Origin: a virus
IMG/VR virus record: IMGVR_UViG_3300021961_000090
Location: 1-63,334 of that record
Strand: one strand, 5' to 3'
Length of the DNA: 63,334 nucleotides
How positions within the stretch are numbered: the first letter of the stretch is position 1; each line of letters begins with the position of its first letter. The notes beneath the pieces are model-generated. The model was not told the origin of the DNA and made no database searches. It saw only the letters and a list, made by a program, of their open reading frames with translations. Shown here in pieces: positions 29,358 to 37,350 of this stretch. The position numbers and the translations under genes were made by a program.

Positions 29358-29627
29358 ATGGCTATGCAAACAGACGTTAAGCCAACTACACTGACCTCTT
29401 CGGGCGTGGTATTTGAAGGCCGCGCCCGCGTGAAGGGTATGGCTATCACGCCCAGCGGCAGCGCTGGCAGCGTAGCAATTGCGGACGGCAGCACGACAGT
29501 CTTTACTATTTACACCATCGCATCTGGTGAGACGTTTAACGTCATCATTCCGGGCGAGGGTGTGCTGTGTCAGACAAACGTGTACGCGACGATTAGCAAC
29601 GCAAACTGCACGGTGTTCTATGGCTAA
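29358..29627 (+). CDS. Small beta-rich structural protein
   Basis: 89 residues (VVFEGRARVKGMAITPSGSA then GSVAIADGSTTVFTIYTIAS). Jelly-roll-like strand pattern; similar short proteins occur beside capsid genes in uncultured podoviruses. Overlaps the next start by 8 bases. Confidence 0.65.
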   Translation: MAMQTDVKPTTLTSSGVVFEGRARVKGMAITPSGSAGSVAIADGSTTVFTIYTIASGETFNVIIPGEGVLCQTNVYATISNANCTVFYG

Positions 29628-29874
29628 GAAGACCCCATCCTTATCGATCGGTCGCGGCGAAAAGCTGCCCGTATCTAAGGGTGCGGGGCTAACGGCCAAG
29701 GGACGTGCAAAGTACAACAAGGCGACTGGCAGCAACCTGAAAGCTCCACAGCCGGAAGGTGGTCCGCGCAAGAAATCTTTTTGCGCTCGGATGTCAGGTA
29801 TGCCAGGTCCGATGAAAGACGAGAAGGGCAGGCCGACAAGGAAGGCGGCTGCTCTTAAGAGATGGAAGTGCTAA
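29620..29874 (+). CDS. Basic small protein, DUF6321-like
   Basis: 84 residues beginning MAKKTPSLSIGRGEKLPVSK. GAGLTAKGRAKYNKATGSNL, then KAPQPEGGPRKKSFCARMSG and MPGPMKDEKGRPTRKAAALK is a well-conserved sequence I associate with DUF6321. Extremely basic, likely binds DNA in the head. First of the island of basic proteins. Confidence 0.75.
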   Translation: MAKKTPSLSIGRGEKLPVSKGAGLTAKGRAKYNKATGSNLKAPQPEGGPRKKSFCARMSGMPGPMKDEKGRPTRKAAALKRWKC

Positions 29875-30125
29875 CCGTGGATCTTGCATTTGTCTGGAAC
29901 GGCGCGCTGACGCTGTTTGTGGGCCTGTTTGCGTATGTGGCTCATGAAAAGTTCTCTGAGCTTGCGCGTATCACGATCTTGTTGAACAAGACCCGTGAGG
30001 AAATTGCACGGGATAACGTTACCAAGGCGGAAGTCGATCGCATCACGGATCACATAGATCAGCGATTTAATCGGTTGGAAAACAAGATTGACCAGCTGAT
30101 TGAGTCTCAACGGAGAGTGTTATGA
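29862..30125 (+). CDS. Membrane-anchored coiled-coil protein
   Basis: 87 residues: a helix FVWNGALTLFVGLFAYVAHE near the N-terminus, then a heptad-repeat helix (VDRITDHIDQRFNRLENKID). Topology resembles small phage membrane proteins of the holin or signal-arrest type, but it lies in the head region. Overlaps both neighbours. Confidence 0.6.
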   Translation: MEVLTVDLAFVWNGALTLFVGLFAYVAHEKFSELARITILLNKTREEIARDNVTKAEVDRITDHIDQRFNRLENKIDQLIESQRRVL

Positions 30126-30721
30126 AAAAGCGCAAGGTAAAGCGTTACGACGAAGGCGGCACAACTGAAGCTGTTGAGATGCCGGAGATTACCGAAGAGA
30201 CTGAGTCGGAGCGTCGGTCAAGAGATTTGCTGCGGCAGCAGGGCGAGGCCATTCGTGGCGAGGGTCCACGCACTATTGAGAAGTACATGTCCAACAAGCC
30301 TGCCACTCGGTCGGGCAGCTACACATCCCCAGTTGCAGAGACGTCAGCAGAAGATGAGGCAGAAGAAGTTCGCGCTGAGATGATGCGCCGCCGTGCTGCT
30401 GAGCGTCGTGCGCGTGAGCGTCGCAAGGCTGAAGCAGAAAGACAGAAAGCTGCTGAAAAACAATCTGTATTGCGCGGCGAGGAGTACGCAGCTCGCAAGA
30501 TTGGTGAGGGATACAAAAAAGCAGCGGAAGCTGGCATGGCCAAACCAGCCGAGAAGAAGTCAGGCTTTGGTCCAAAGATTACATTTGGTACGCCGGCACA
30601 GTTGGAGAAAGCCAGAAAGGCTTATTACTCTGGCTTTAAGGCGGGCGGTAAAGTTTCGTCGGCATCTAAACGTGCAGACGGTATTGCCACTAAAGGCAAG
30701 ACACGCGGGAGGATCTGCTAA
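30122..30721 (+). CDS. Basic island protein with shared C-terminal module (1)
   Basis: 199 residues: an N-terminal KRYDEGG motif, a highly charged Arg/Glu/Ala coiled coil (RAEMMRRRAAERRARERRKA), and the C-terminal module GGKVSSASKRADGIATKGKT followed by RGRIC, which recurs in the genes at 30721 and 32093 and, diverged, at 31137. Overlap of start and previous stop (ATGA). Probably virion-associated; function unknown. Confidence 0.7.
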   Translation: MKKRKVKRYDEGGTTEAVEMPEITEETESERRSRDLLRQQGEAIRGEGPRTIEKYMSNKPATRSGSYTSPVAETSAEDEAEEVRAEMMRRRAAERRARERRKAEAERQKAAEKQSVLRGEEYAARKIGEGYKKAAEAGMAKPAEKKSGFGPKITFGTPAQLEKARKAYYSGFKAGGKVSSASKRADGIATKGKTRGRIC

Positions 30722-31140
30722 TGGCTACGCAACCAAAGCCAAAACCTGGCTCTGGCACTACAGAGGGTACGGATCCGGGATCGGCGGAACGCAATCTGCG
30801 TTTAATGTATGACGAGATGAAAGCTGACGAGCGCCAACGTAAGGCGCGCGAGCAGTATGACAAGGACAAGGCCAAGAACTTTAAGAAAGGTGGTCGTGTG
30901 AAACGATATGCAGACGGTGGCAATGTTTCCACTCAGCAGCCTACCTACCCGTTCTACGGCAATACGCCACAGCCTTCTACAACTCAACCAGAGACTGGCG
31001 TAAACCAAACTTTTAACATTCAGCCTTCTGCTTCAGCTGGTCAGCCTACTCAGATGAAGAAGGGCGGCAAGGTTTCATCTGCCTCTAAACGTGCAGACGG
31101 TTGCGCGACTAAGGGCAAGACACGCGGGAGAATGGTGTGA
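30721..31140 (+). CDS. Basic island protein with shared C-terminal module (2)
   Basis: 139 residues. Contains KKGGRVKRYADGGNVSTQQP, a Pro/Thr linker and the module GGKVSSASKRADGCATKGKT then RGRMV. At the DNA level the module differs from copy 1 mainly at third codon positions, so it is conserved as protein. Confidence 0.7.
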   Translation: MATQPKPKPGSGTTEGTDPGSAERNLRLMYDEMKADERQRKAREQYDKDKAKNFKKGGRVKRYADGGNVSTQQPTYPFYGNTPQPSTTQPETGVNQTFNIQPSASAGQPTQMKKGGKVSSASKRADGCATKGKTRGRMV

Positions 31141-31547
31141 AACCGCAAGCAAAAGTTTCTCGTGTGATGCGGGAGTTTAAGAAGGGCGATCTGAAGTCAT
31201 CGTCCGGTCAGAAGGTGACCAACCCCAAGCAGGCCATTGCAATTGGCCTTTCCGAAGCTGGTATATCCAAGAAAGCAAAAGGTGGCGAAATGAAAGAGTC
31301 AAAGGCAATGATGAAGAAGGAAGTGTCGTTCATGAAAAAGAAGGGCGCTCCTAAAGCTATGTTGAAGCACGAAGAGGCTGAGATGGGCGCAATGAAGCAT
31401 GGCGGCAAGGTTAAGAAAATGGCAGGCGGTGGCCTGGCTGCTGGTCACAAATCAGCTGACGGTGTTGCCTCTAAAGGCAAGACTAAAGCCAAGCAGGTTG
31501 TGATGAAGGGCGCCGGCAAAGGCATGAAAAAAGGCGGCTACTGCTAA
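31137..31547 (+). CDS. Lys/Gly/Met-rich basic protein
   Basis: 136 residues starting at GTG 31137 (GTGA overlap). VMREFKKGDLKSSSGQKVTN then PKQAIAIGLSEAGISKKAKG is a recognisable phage/DNA-packaging-associated motif (often annotated DUF6496). Then KKGG/MKHGGKVKKMAGGG repeats and KSADGVASKGKTKAKQ, a diverged module. Predicted pI very high; candidate DNA-condensing protein. Confidence 0.75.
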   Translation: MKPQAKVSRVMREFKKGDLKSSSGQKVTNPKQAIAIGLSEAGISKKAKGGEMKESKAMMKKEVSFMKKKGAPKAMLKHEEAEMGAMKHGGKVKKMAGGGLAAGHKSADGVASKGKTKAKQVVMKGAGKGMKKGGYC

Positions 31548-31559
31548 TAGGGGTATGAC

Positions 31560-31829
31560 ATGATGCCTTCACGCGGGATGGGTGCTGTGCGCCCAGCGGT
31601 TATCAGGAAGATCAAGAAGCGGGACGGCAACGAACCCGTGACGATCTACAAGGACGGCGGGAAGGTAAACGCCGCTGGCAATTACACCAAGCCAGAACTG
31701 CGCAAGCGGATCGTGGCGCAGGTAAAGGCAGCGGCTACGCATGGCACTGGTGCAGGTCAATGGTCAGCCCGCAAGGCACAGCTAGTGGCAAAGAAGTATA
31801 AAGCGGCAGGAGGAGGCTATCGTGGCTAG
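31560..31829 (+). CDS. Small basic protein
   Basis: 89 residues. IYKDGGKVNAAGNYTKPELR then KRIVAQVKAAATHGTGAGQW and SARKAQLVAKKYKAAGGGY is a conserved phage sequence of unknown function. Contains the xDGGKV motif shared across the island. Confidence 0.7.
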   Translation: MMPSRGMGAVRPAVIRKIKKRDGNEPVTIYKDGGKVNAAGNYTKPELRKRIVAQVKAAATHGTGAGQWSARKAQLVAKKYKAAGGGYRG

Positions 31830-32091
31830 CAAGTTTCCAGATCTCACCGGCGACGGCAAGGTAACGCAAGCAGACATCTTGAAAGGTCGCGGCGTTGAAG
31901 GTATGAAGAAAGGTGGCTCCACAAAAAAGTGGATCCAGAGCGCGATCAAGAAACCGGGCGCACTACGCGCTCAACTTGGCGCAAAAGAAGGCAAGCCAAT
32001 CCCCGCTAAGAAACTGGCGGCTGCTGCTCAAAAACCCGGAAAATTGGGCCAAAGAGCGAGACTTGCTCAAACTTTGAAGAAGATGAAGTGA
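31822..32091 (+). CDS. Small basic protein with EF-hand-like loop
   Basis: 89 residues, start GTG 31822. FPDLTGDGKVTQADILKGRG has the D-x-T-x-D-G spacing of a calcium loop as in dockerins. The rest (KKWIQSAIKKPGALRAQLGA) is a Lys-rich helix seen in other phages. Overlaps the gene before by 8 bases. Confidence 0.7.
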   Translation: MASKFPDLTGDGKVTQADILKGRGVEGMKKGGSTKKWIQSAIKKPGALRAQLGAKEGKPIPAKKLAAAAQKPGKLGQRARLAQTLKKMK

Positions 32092-32092
32092 T

Positions 32093-32590
32093 ATGAAGAA
32101 GCGCAAGAAATTTGACGGTGGCGGTTCGGTGATGGATAAGCCGAACAAAGATATGCGCGACCCCGCATATCGCAAACAGCTAGAGCGTGAACAGGCGCTT
32201 GAAACTTCCACGCCAGAGTTAATGCTTGCGGGTTCTGCGATGGGGGCAAGGCCGGTCATCAAAAAATTAATGGCACGCTCTAAACAACCATCTAAATCTT
32301 TAACAAAAAATATTACGATTGGGCAAGATGTTGAAAAAGCAAATAAATACGGCTTGCCAAAAGAATTAAAAGACATCGCGAATGAGACAGAGCTAACGGA
32401 AAGGGGTTTAAAAGGCTTCATAAAATCCATGGGTCGTTTAGCGCTTGACATTCCAGCGCTAGACGCTTTGCGCAGAAGCTCTTTTAATAATTCACAAGAG
32501 GGCTATAAAAAAGGCGGAAAAGTATTGTCTGCCTCCAAGCGTGCAGATGGAATAGCGCAGCGCGGTAAGACGCGGGGTATGATGAAATGA
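32093..32590 (+). CDS. Basic island protein with shared C-terminal module (3)
   Basis: 165 residues: MKKRKKFDGGGSVMDKPNKD, a variable middle, and C-terminal GGKVLSASKRADGIAQRGKT then RGMMK. The middle is more AT-rich than its flanks, as if the module were attached to a different core. Confidence 0.65.
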   Translation: MKKRKKFDGGGSVMDKPNKDMRDPAYRKQLEREQALETSTPELMLAGSAMGARPVIKKLMARSKQPSKSLTKNITIGQDVEKANKYGLPKELKDIANETELTERGLKGFIKSMGRLALDIPALDALRRSSFNNSQEGYKKGGKVLSASKRADGIAQRGKTRGMMK

Positions 32591-32820
32591 AAGCCCCACA
32601 GCAAAGTTTAAAAGCGTGGGGCGAGCAAAAATGGCGCACAAAGAGTGGCAAGCCGTCCTCAAAGACAGGCGAGAGATATTTACCGGAGGCAGCGATAAAG
32701 TCACTGACACCGGCGGAGTACGCAGCAACGACGAAGGCAAAACGGGCAGGCAAGAAAGCTGGCAAGCAGTTCGTCGCGCAACCAAAACGTATAGCCCAGA
32801 AGACCGCGAGGTTTAGATAA
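32587..32820 (+). CDS. Small basic conserved phage protein
   Basis: 77 residues: SLKAWGEQKWRTKSGKPSSK then TGERYLPEAAIKSLTPAEYA. A conserved Lys/Arg-rich sequence (GERYLP) found in many phages, some annotated DUF5872; role unknown, nucleic-acid binding likely. Last of the basic island before the adaptor gene. Confidence 0.7.
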   Translation: MKAPQQSLKAWGEQKWRTKSGKPSSKTGERYLPEAAIKSLTPAEYAATTKAKRAGKKAGKQFVAQPKRIAQKTARFR

Positions 32821-33552
32821 ATGGCTGAGACTACAACCACAACGAGCTTTAACCCAACGCTCAACGATCTTATTGAAGAGGCGTTTGAACGTTGCGGACT
32901 TGAGCTGCGTAGTGGCTATGATTTTCGTACTGCCCGTCGCAGCCTGAACTTCTTGCTGACAGAGTGGGCGAACCGAGGCATCAACCTGTGGACGATCGAG
33001 CAGGGTCAAATCACGTTAGTACAAGGGACACATACCTATGATCTGCCTATCGACACCGTTGATCTTCTTGAGCATGTTATTCGTACTTTCCCTGGCTCTA
33101 CTGCCAACCAGATTGATATCAACATTAACCGGATCTCAGTATCCACGTACGCAACCATCCCAAACAAACTGACGCAAGGGCGCCCGATTCAGGTTTGGGT
33201 GAACCGTCAGTCTGGTCAGACAACGGATGGAGAAATAGCGTACCCGCAGATTAATGTGTGGCCAACGCCAGATCAGGGGACATTAGAGTCGCCGTACTAT
33301 TACTTTGTGTACTGGCGGCTGCGCAGGATATTTGACGCCGGCAACGGTGCGAACGTGGAAGATATTCCATTCCGTTTCCAGAACTGCTTGGTAGCGGGCT
33401 TGGCGTATATGCTGGCCATGAAGCTGCCGAATGCGTTTGAGCGGTTGCAGATGTTGAAGGCGCAGTATGACGAGGCATGGGAAATGGCAGCTGGGGAGGA
33501 TCGTGAGAAGGCGCCAGATCGTTTAGTGCCACGGATGATTACTTATAGGTGA
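32821..33552 (+). CDS. Head-tail adaptor, P22 gp4-like
   Basis: 243 residues. FNPTLNDLIEEAFERCGLEL, then FRTARRSLNFLLTEWANRGI and NLWTIEQGQITLVQGTHTYDLP match gp4-like tail accessory proteins that dock beneath the portal. Ends with FERLQMLKAQYDEAWEMAAG and RLVPRMITYR, also typical. Confidence 0.85.
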   Translation: MAETTTTTSFNPTLNDLIEEAFERCGLELRSGYDFRTARRSLNFLLTEWANRGINLWTIEQGQITLVQGTHTYDLPIDTVDLLEHVIRTFPGSTANQIDININRISVSTYATIPNKLTQGRPIQVWVNRQSGQTTDGEIAYPQINVWPTPDQGTLESPYYYFVYWRLRRIFDAGNGANVEDIPFRFQNCLVAGLAYMLAMKLPNAFERLQMLKAQYDEAWEMAAGEDREKAPDRLVPRMITYR

Positions 33553-33555
33553 TGT

Positions 33556-34053
33556 ATGCCTAGCCCATTTGACAGAGATGATTTGCTGTTAGCTTGGATC
33601 GCTGGTTTTTTTGACGGCGAAGGGTGCGTCATTGTTGAGCTATCAAACATGCCAGGCTGCATTAGGGGTAAAAGAACTTCATTGCATGCAACATTGACTC
33701 AAACCAGCACAGACTGCCTTGAGATTGTTAAGGAGCGGTTTGGCGGAAACATTAAAGTGTCAGACGTGCGCAAAGAGAATACGCGACGGTGGGCAGTGCA
33801 ATACACATGGGTAGTCAGAAATGAAAACGCCTTAAAGTTTTTTAAGGAAATATTACCGTACGCTATAGTTAAAAAATCTCAGATTGAGCTGGCCTTGCAG
33901 TATCCCTTATTTAATGAGCAGGGTAAAAAGTTTGGCCGGGCAGACAATCCGATTCCAGATGATGTATGGGAAAAAAGATTGCAGATTAGGTTGGGTTTGC
34001 AAGAAATTAGGCAAAGCATGAAAACTGCCGCAACTGTGCTAGAGGCTGCATAA
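33556..34053 (+). CDS. LAGLIDADG homing endonuclease
   Basis: 165 residues. LLLAWIAGFFDGEGCVIVEL is a LAGLIDADG helix with the catalytic Asp/Glu (DGEG); LHATLTQTSTDCLEIVKERF then WAVQYTWVVRNENALKFFKE and ILPYAIVKKSQIELALQYPL complete a single-motif enzyme that would dimerise. Its first nine bases (ATGCCTAGC) are identical to the first nine of the next gene, marking an insertion at that gene's start. Confidence 0.88.
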   Translation: MPSPFDRDDLLLAWIAGFFDGEGCVIVELSNMPGCIRGKRTSLHATLTQTSTDCLEIVKERFGGNIKVSDVRKENTRRWAVQYTWVVRNENALKFFKEILPYAIVKKSQIELALQYPLFNEQGKKFGRADNPIPDDVWEKRLQIRLGLQEIRQSMKTAATVLEAA

Positions 34054-34481
34054 TGCCTAGCAAGTATGCATCGGGCAAAAGATCTATTGCTGAGTGCGAT
34101 AGATGCGGTTTTCGCTACATGCTTAAGGAGCTAAAAACTCTTACCATTAAGACAAAGAATGTAAAGATTAAGGTATGCCCAACGTGTTTTGAGCCGGATC
34201 AACCTCAACTTAGCCTTGGTCTTTACCCAATTAATGATCCACAAGCCGTACGGGAACCAAGGCCGGATGTCAGTTACACCCAGTCTGGTTACACGGGGAT
34301 TCAGACAAAGTTTCAAACTGGACCTGCTGAAGATGAGACTGGATATCCGGGCGGTGGTAGTAGGATTATTCAATGGGGCTGGTATCCAGTAGGCGGATCT
34401 AGGGCTAACGATGCTGGACTGACGCCAAACAATTTGGCAGTGCCTGGGGTAGTAAATAGCGTAACGGTATTAACAACGTAG
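34053..34481 (+). CDS. Zinc-finger virion-region protein
   Basis: 142 residues: ECDRCGFRYMLKELK with CPTCFEPDQPQ gives one zinc site; the remainder is Gly/Pro/Thr-rich (YPGGGSRIIQWGWYPVGG). Conserved in related phages between the two adaptor genes. Start overlaps the endonuclease stop (TAATG). Confidence 0.7.
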   Translation: MPSKYASGKRSIAECDRCGFRYMLKELKTLTIKTKNVKIKVCPTCFEPDQPQLSLGLYPINDPQAVREPRPDVSYTQSGYTGIQTKFQTGPAEDETGYPGGGSRIIQWGWYPVGGSRANDAGLTPNNLAVPGVVNSVTVLTT

Positions 34482-34490
34482 GAGTTCAAA

Positions 34491-34655
34491 ATGGATACGA
34501 GCAAGATGAAGTCTATTGCTTCCAAGGCGGTCAAAACCCACGAGAAGCGTATGCACAACATGGCAAAAGGTGGCGTAACTGGCGAAGCCATGAAAAAATA
34601 CGGGCGGAATGTAGCGCGCGCGATGAATCAGCGTGGATCTGGAAGGGGTCGATAA
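34491..34655 (+). CDS. Small basic protein
   Basis: 54 residues: MDTSKMKSIASKAVKTHEKR, then MHNMAKGGVTGEAMKKYGRN and VARAMNQRGSGRGR. Good ribosome site (AGGAG). Conserved in type with other phages; resembles the basic island proteins, with AKGG. Confidence 0.65.
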   Translation: MDTSKMKSIASKAVKTHEKRMHNMAKGGVTGEAMKKYGRNVARAMNQRGSGRGR

Positions 34656-34921
34656 TGGCTAAGTTTTCCCAAAAGGTAAAAGGCAAAGAGGTTGGCTCTG
34701 CATCCACGTACGCTCAGCCGCATACGATGGAAGGCAGCGCGACGAACGTTAATGCCTACAGCGGATATACGCCTGGTGCTAAGGTGCTAGACCAGATTAA
34801 CCCGTCGATCGGCGGTATTAGCAAAGGCAACTACAAGCCGATCAATCCATACGGTGTTGGTGAGATGCGTGGTTACGGCGCGGCTACCAAAGGGCGCAAG
34901 ATCAGCGGGAAGATGGGCTGA
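34655..34921 (+). CDS. Small Gly/Lys-rich virion-region protein
   Basis: 88 residues (FSQKVKGKEVGSASTYAQPH then GKMG at the end). Its ATG overlaps the previous TAA. Little predicted structure. Similar short proteins occur at this place in related phages. Role unknown. Confidence 0.65.
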   Translation: MAKFSQKVKGKEVGSASTYAQPHTMEGSATNVNAYSGYTPGAKVLDQINPSIGGISKGNYKPINPYGVGEMRGYGAATKGRKISGKMG

Positions 34922-34922
34922 G

Positions 34923-35591
34923 ATGACATATACAGAGCTAGTCAACGCCATCAAGGCGTACACAGAGAACTACGATTCAGACTTTGAATCGTACATTCCC
35001 ACGTTTGTCCGGCAGACGGAGACGCGGGTATACAACTCTGTGCAGATTCCTGCGCTGCGTAGGAACGTGACTGGCCTGCTAACGGCAGAGAATAAATATC
35101 TGTCGGCGCCATCTGACTTCTTGGCGGTGTACTCACTGGCAGTAGAGGATCAAGAGGGACAGTATCACTACTTGCTGGATAAGGATGTGAACTTTATCCG
35201 CGAGGCGTATCCCACGCCCACAGATCTTGGCCTGCCTCTGTACTACGCCATCTTTGGCCCGACAGTGGTGAACAACTCGGTTACGACAGAGCTAACGTTC
35301 ATCTTGGGGCCGACACCCAATCAGGCGTACAACGTAGAGATGCACTACTACTATTACCCTGAGTCGATTGTGACCGCAGGGACTACGTGGCTGGGCGACA
35401 ACTTTGATCCAATCCTTCTGTATGGTTCCTTGAGAGAAGCGATTTTGTTTATGAAGGGCGAACAGGATATAGTTTCTTACTACGAAAAAATGTATCAAGA
35501 GGGACTATCTCAGCTTGTGAGACTTGGTGCTGGTCTAGAGCGTCAGGATTCATATCGTTCTGGACAAGCTCGAGTAAAGGTTTCAACATAA
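34923..35591 (+). CDS. Phage adaptor protein (SU10-adaptor-like)
   Basis: 222 residues from ATG 34923. MTYTELVNAIKAYTENYDSD then FVRQTETRVYNSVQIPALRR and KYLSAPSDFLAVYSLAV match the family of podovirus adaptors typified by SU10. Two adaptor-like proteins (here and 32821) with no tape measure support a short tail. Confidence 0.85.
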   Translation: MTYTELVNAIKAYTENYDSDFESYIPTFVRQTETRVYNSVQIPALRRNVTGLLTAENKYLSAPSDFLAVYSLAVEDQEGQYHYLLDKDVNFIREAYPTPTDLGLPLYYAIFGPTVVNNSVTTELTFILGPTPNQAYNVEMHYYYYPESIVTAGTTWLGDNFDPILLYGSLREAILFMKGEQDIVSYYEKMYQEGLSQLVRLGAGLERQDSYRSGQARVKVST

Positions 35592-36151
35592 TGAAATTAA
35601 CAAGGAAAGAAGCATTGCTTGCCAAGGAATCCCAATATTTCACTGGGGTTCCTTGTAAGCATGGGCATTTGGCTGCAAGACGAGCAAAAACTGGTGAATG
35701 CTTAAAATGCAGAGCTTTAAAATTAACAGTCTGGAGAAAAGAAAATTGTGAAAAAGTAAAAATTCACAACACTCACCAGTACAAAAAACATTCTGAAAAA
35801 ATAAAAATACAAGCGAAAAAATATTACATTGAAAATTCTGACGTAGTTAAACAAAAACAAAGAGAGTATCAAAAGAAAAATATTTCAAAATATATTGCAA
35901 ATAACACAAAAAGAGAATTGTCAAAAAAACAGAGAACGCCGGCATGGCTTACGGAAGAAGATTATTGGATGATTGAACAGGCCTATGAGTTGGCTACTTT
36001 GCGAACTAAACTTTTAGGGTTTCCTTGGAGCGTAGATCACGTTATTCCATTGCAGGGCAAAAATGTCTCTGGGTTGCATGTGCCGATAAATTTACAAGTT
36101 ATTTCGGCTAAAGCAAATCGACAAAAGTCCAATAGGTATGAGGTGACGTAA
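35591..36151 (+). CDS. Free-standing HNH homing endonuclease-like protein 2
   Basis: 186 residues. Same architecture as 28212: YFTGVPCKHGHLAARRAKTG then CLKC, a Lys-rich linker, and WSVDHVIPLQGKNVSGLHVP then INLQVISAKANRQKSN. The coding sequence is markedly A-rich compared with its neighbours. Start and stop each overlap the flanking genes by one base (TAATG at both ends), so it is inserted cleanly without breaking expression. Confidence 0.82.
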   Translation: MKLTRKEALLAKESQYFTGVPCKHGHLAARRAKTGECLKCRALKLTVWRKENCEKVKIHNTHQYKKHSEKIKIQAKKYYIENSDVVKQKQREYQKKNISKYIANNTKRELSKKQRTPAWLTEEDYWMIEQAYELATLRTKLLGFPWSVDHVIPLQGKNVSGLHVPINLQVISAKANRQKSNRYEVT

Positions 36152-36567
36152 TGGCGCTCCGTCAAGGATTGACCACAAGTTTTAAGAAAGAGATTTTGCT
36201 GGGTCAGCACAATCTGGAATCGAACACGCTGAAGATTGCGTTGTATACGGCGCTGGCAACCCTTGATGAGAACACGACTGAGTACACCACAACCAACGAA
36301 ATTACTGGTACGGGGTACACGGCAGGCGGTGAGACGCTATCGGGTGTGTCTGTGTCAACGTCAGGGCTAATTGCGTACGTGAGTTTTGACAATGTGGTGT
36401 GGGATCCTGCGTCGTTTACGGCTAGAGGCGCGTTAATTTATAACGAGAGTGTTGGCAATAAGTCGATTGCAGTTTTGGATTTTGGGTCAGACAAGATCAC
36501 GACAACGAAGTTTACTATTGAGGTCCCGCCAGACACGGCAACGGCGGCGATTATTCGCATAACGTGA
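36151..36567 (+). CDS. Structural protein, tail/neck
   Basis: 138 residues: MALRQGLTTSFKKEILLGQH, KIALYTALATLDENTTEYT and GTGYTAGGETLSGVSVSTSG are features of a beta-rich structural protein present in many podo- and siphoviruses. Exact role not known. Confidence 0.75.
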   Translation: MALRQGLTTSFKKEILLGQHNLESNTLKIALYTALATLDENTTEYTTTNEITGTGYTAGGETLSGVSVSTSGLIAYVSFDNVVWDPASFTARGALIYNESVGNKSIAVLDFGSDKITTTKFTIEVPPDTATAAIIRIT

Positions 36568-36576
36568 GGAGTTATC

Positions 36577-37161
36577 ATGCAAGTAGAACAGGCCAAAGCT
36601 AACGACATTGTTACCAGCACGGTAACTCGCACGGGATCAACTGTTGATACTGCCTATGCCGGCGGTGTATTTCACTTTGAGTGCTATGACATGAATGGCA
36701 ATCTCAAGTGGGAAGACAGCTGCCATAACTTGGTGGTCAATGTCGGCTTGAAGTTTATCAACGACACGGTACTGACCGGATCTGGTTACACGGCGGCGTG
36801 GTATGTGGGATTGATCACTGGTCCAGCAGCTAACACGACGATCAGCGCTACAGATACGCTGGCATCTCACGGTGCAACAGGTTCTGGCGGCTGGACAGAA
36901 GATACCAATTACTCGGGCAGCAGGCCGGCGATTACGTTTGGCGCGGCTACTACTGCTAATCCAGCGGTATCGACTAACGGCACAGCTGTGCAATTTACGA
37001 TGAACGGCACAACGACGGTTGCAGGCGCATTCTTGGCAAACGTTGCATCTGGCACGTCAGGTACGCTGCTGTGCGCATCTGACTTCCAAGCGCCAGGCGA
37101 TCGATCGGTGGTAAGTGGTGACGTGCTGAATGTGACCTACACATTCAACATGGCTGCTTAA
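36577..37161 (+). CDS. Structural beta-sandwich protein
   Basis: 194 residues. GVFHFECYDMNGNLKWEDSC then HNLVVNVGLKFINDTVLTGS and WYVGLITGPAANTTISATDT. Recognised as a common phage tail-region protein. The Gly/Thr-rich C-terminal half is probably an exposed domain. Confidence 0.75.
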   Translation: MQVEQAKANDIVTSTVTRTGSTVDTAYAGGVFHFECYDMNGNLKWEDSCHNLVVNVGLKFINDTVLTGSGYTAAWYVGLITGPAANTTISATDTLASHGATGSGGWTEDTNYSGSRPAITFGAATTANPAVSTNGTAVQFTMNGTTTVAGAFLANVASGTSGTLLCASDFQAPGDRSVVSGDVLNVTYTFNMAA

Positions 37162-37174
37162 TAAGGGGTAGATC

Positions 37175-37348
37175 ATGTTCAAAAAGGGTGATGTAGTCCG
37201 CGCGAAGGTAACTGTACCGCAGGGTCCGATTACCAAAATGCGCATGGATGAGGATGGCGTGGTTGAGTATTTGGTGGAGTGGACTGACGGCGCTGGGATG
37301 GTGCAGCAGCGTTGGTTTACGGAAGATCAGATTGAGGCTGTGGGCTAA
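37175..37348 (+). CDS. Small SH3-like protein (YodC/DUF2158-like)
   Basis: 57 residues: MFKKGDVVRAKVTVPQGPIT, then EYLVEWTDGAGMVQQRWFTE. The GDVV strand, V-W-D turn and terminal RWF/FTEDQ resemble the DUF2158 barrel. Good ribosome site. Inferred from short motifs only. Confidence 0.65.
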   Translation: MFKKGDVVRAKVTVPQGPITKMRMDEDGVVEYLVEWTDGAGMVQQRWFTEDQIEAVG

Positions 37349-37350
37349 AC

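Noticed and set aside
28776-29771. 331-codon minus-strand open frame
   Set aside because: Lies opposite well-supported plus-strand genes with ribosome sites; Arg/Cys/Ser-rich translation typical of an antisense shadow.
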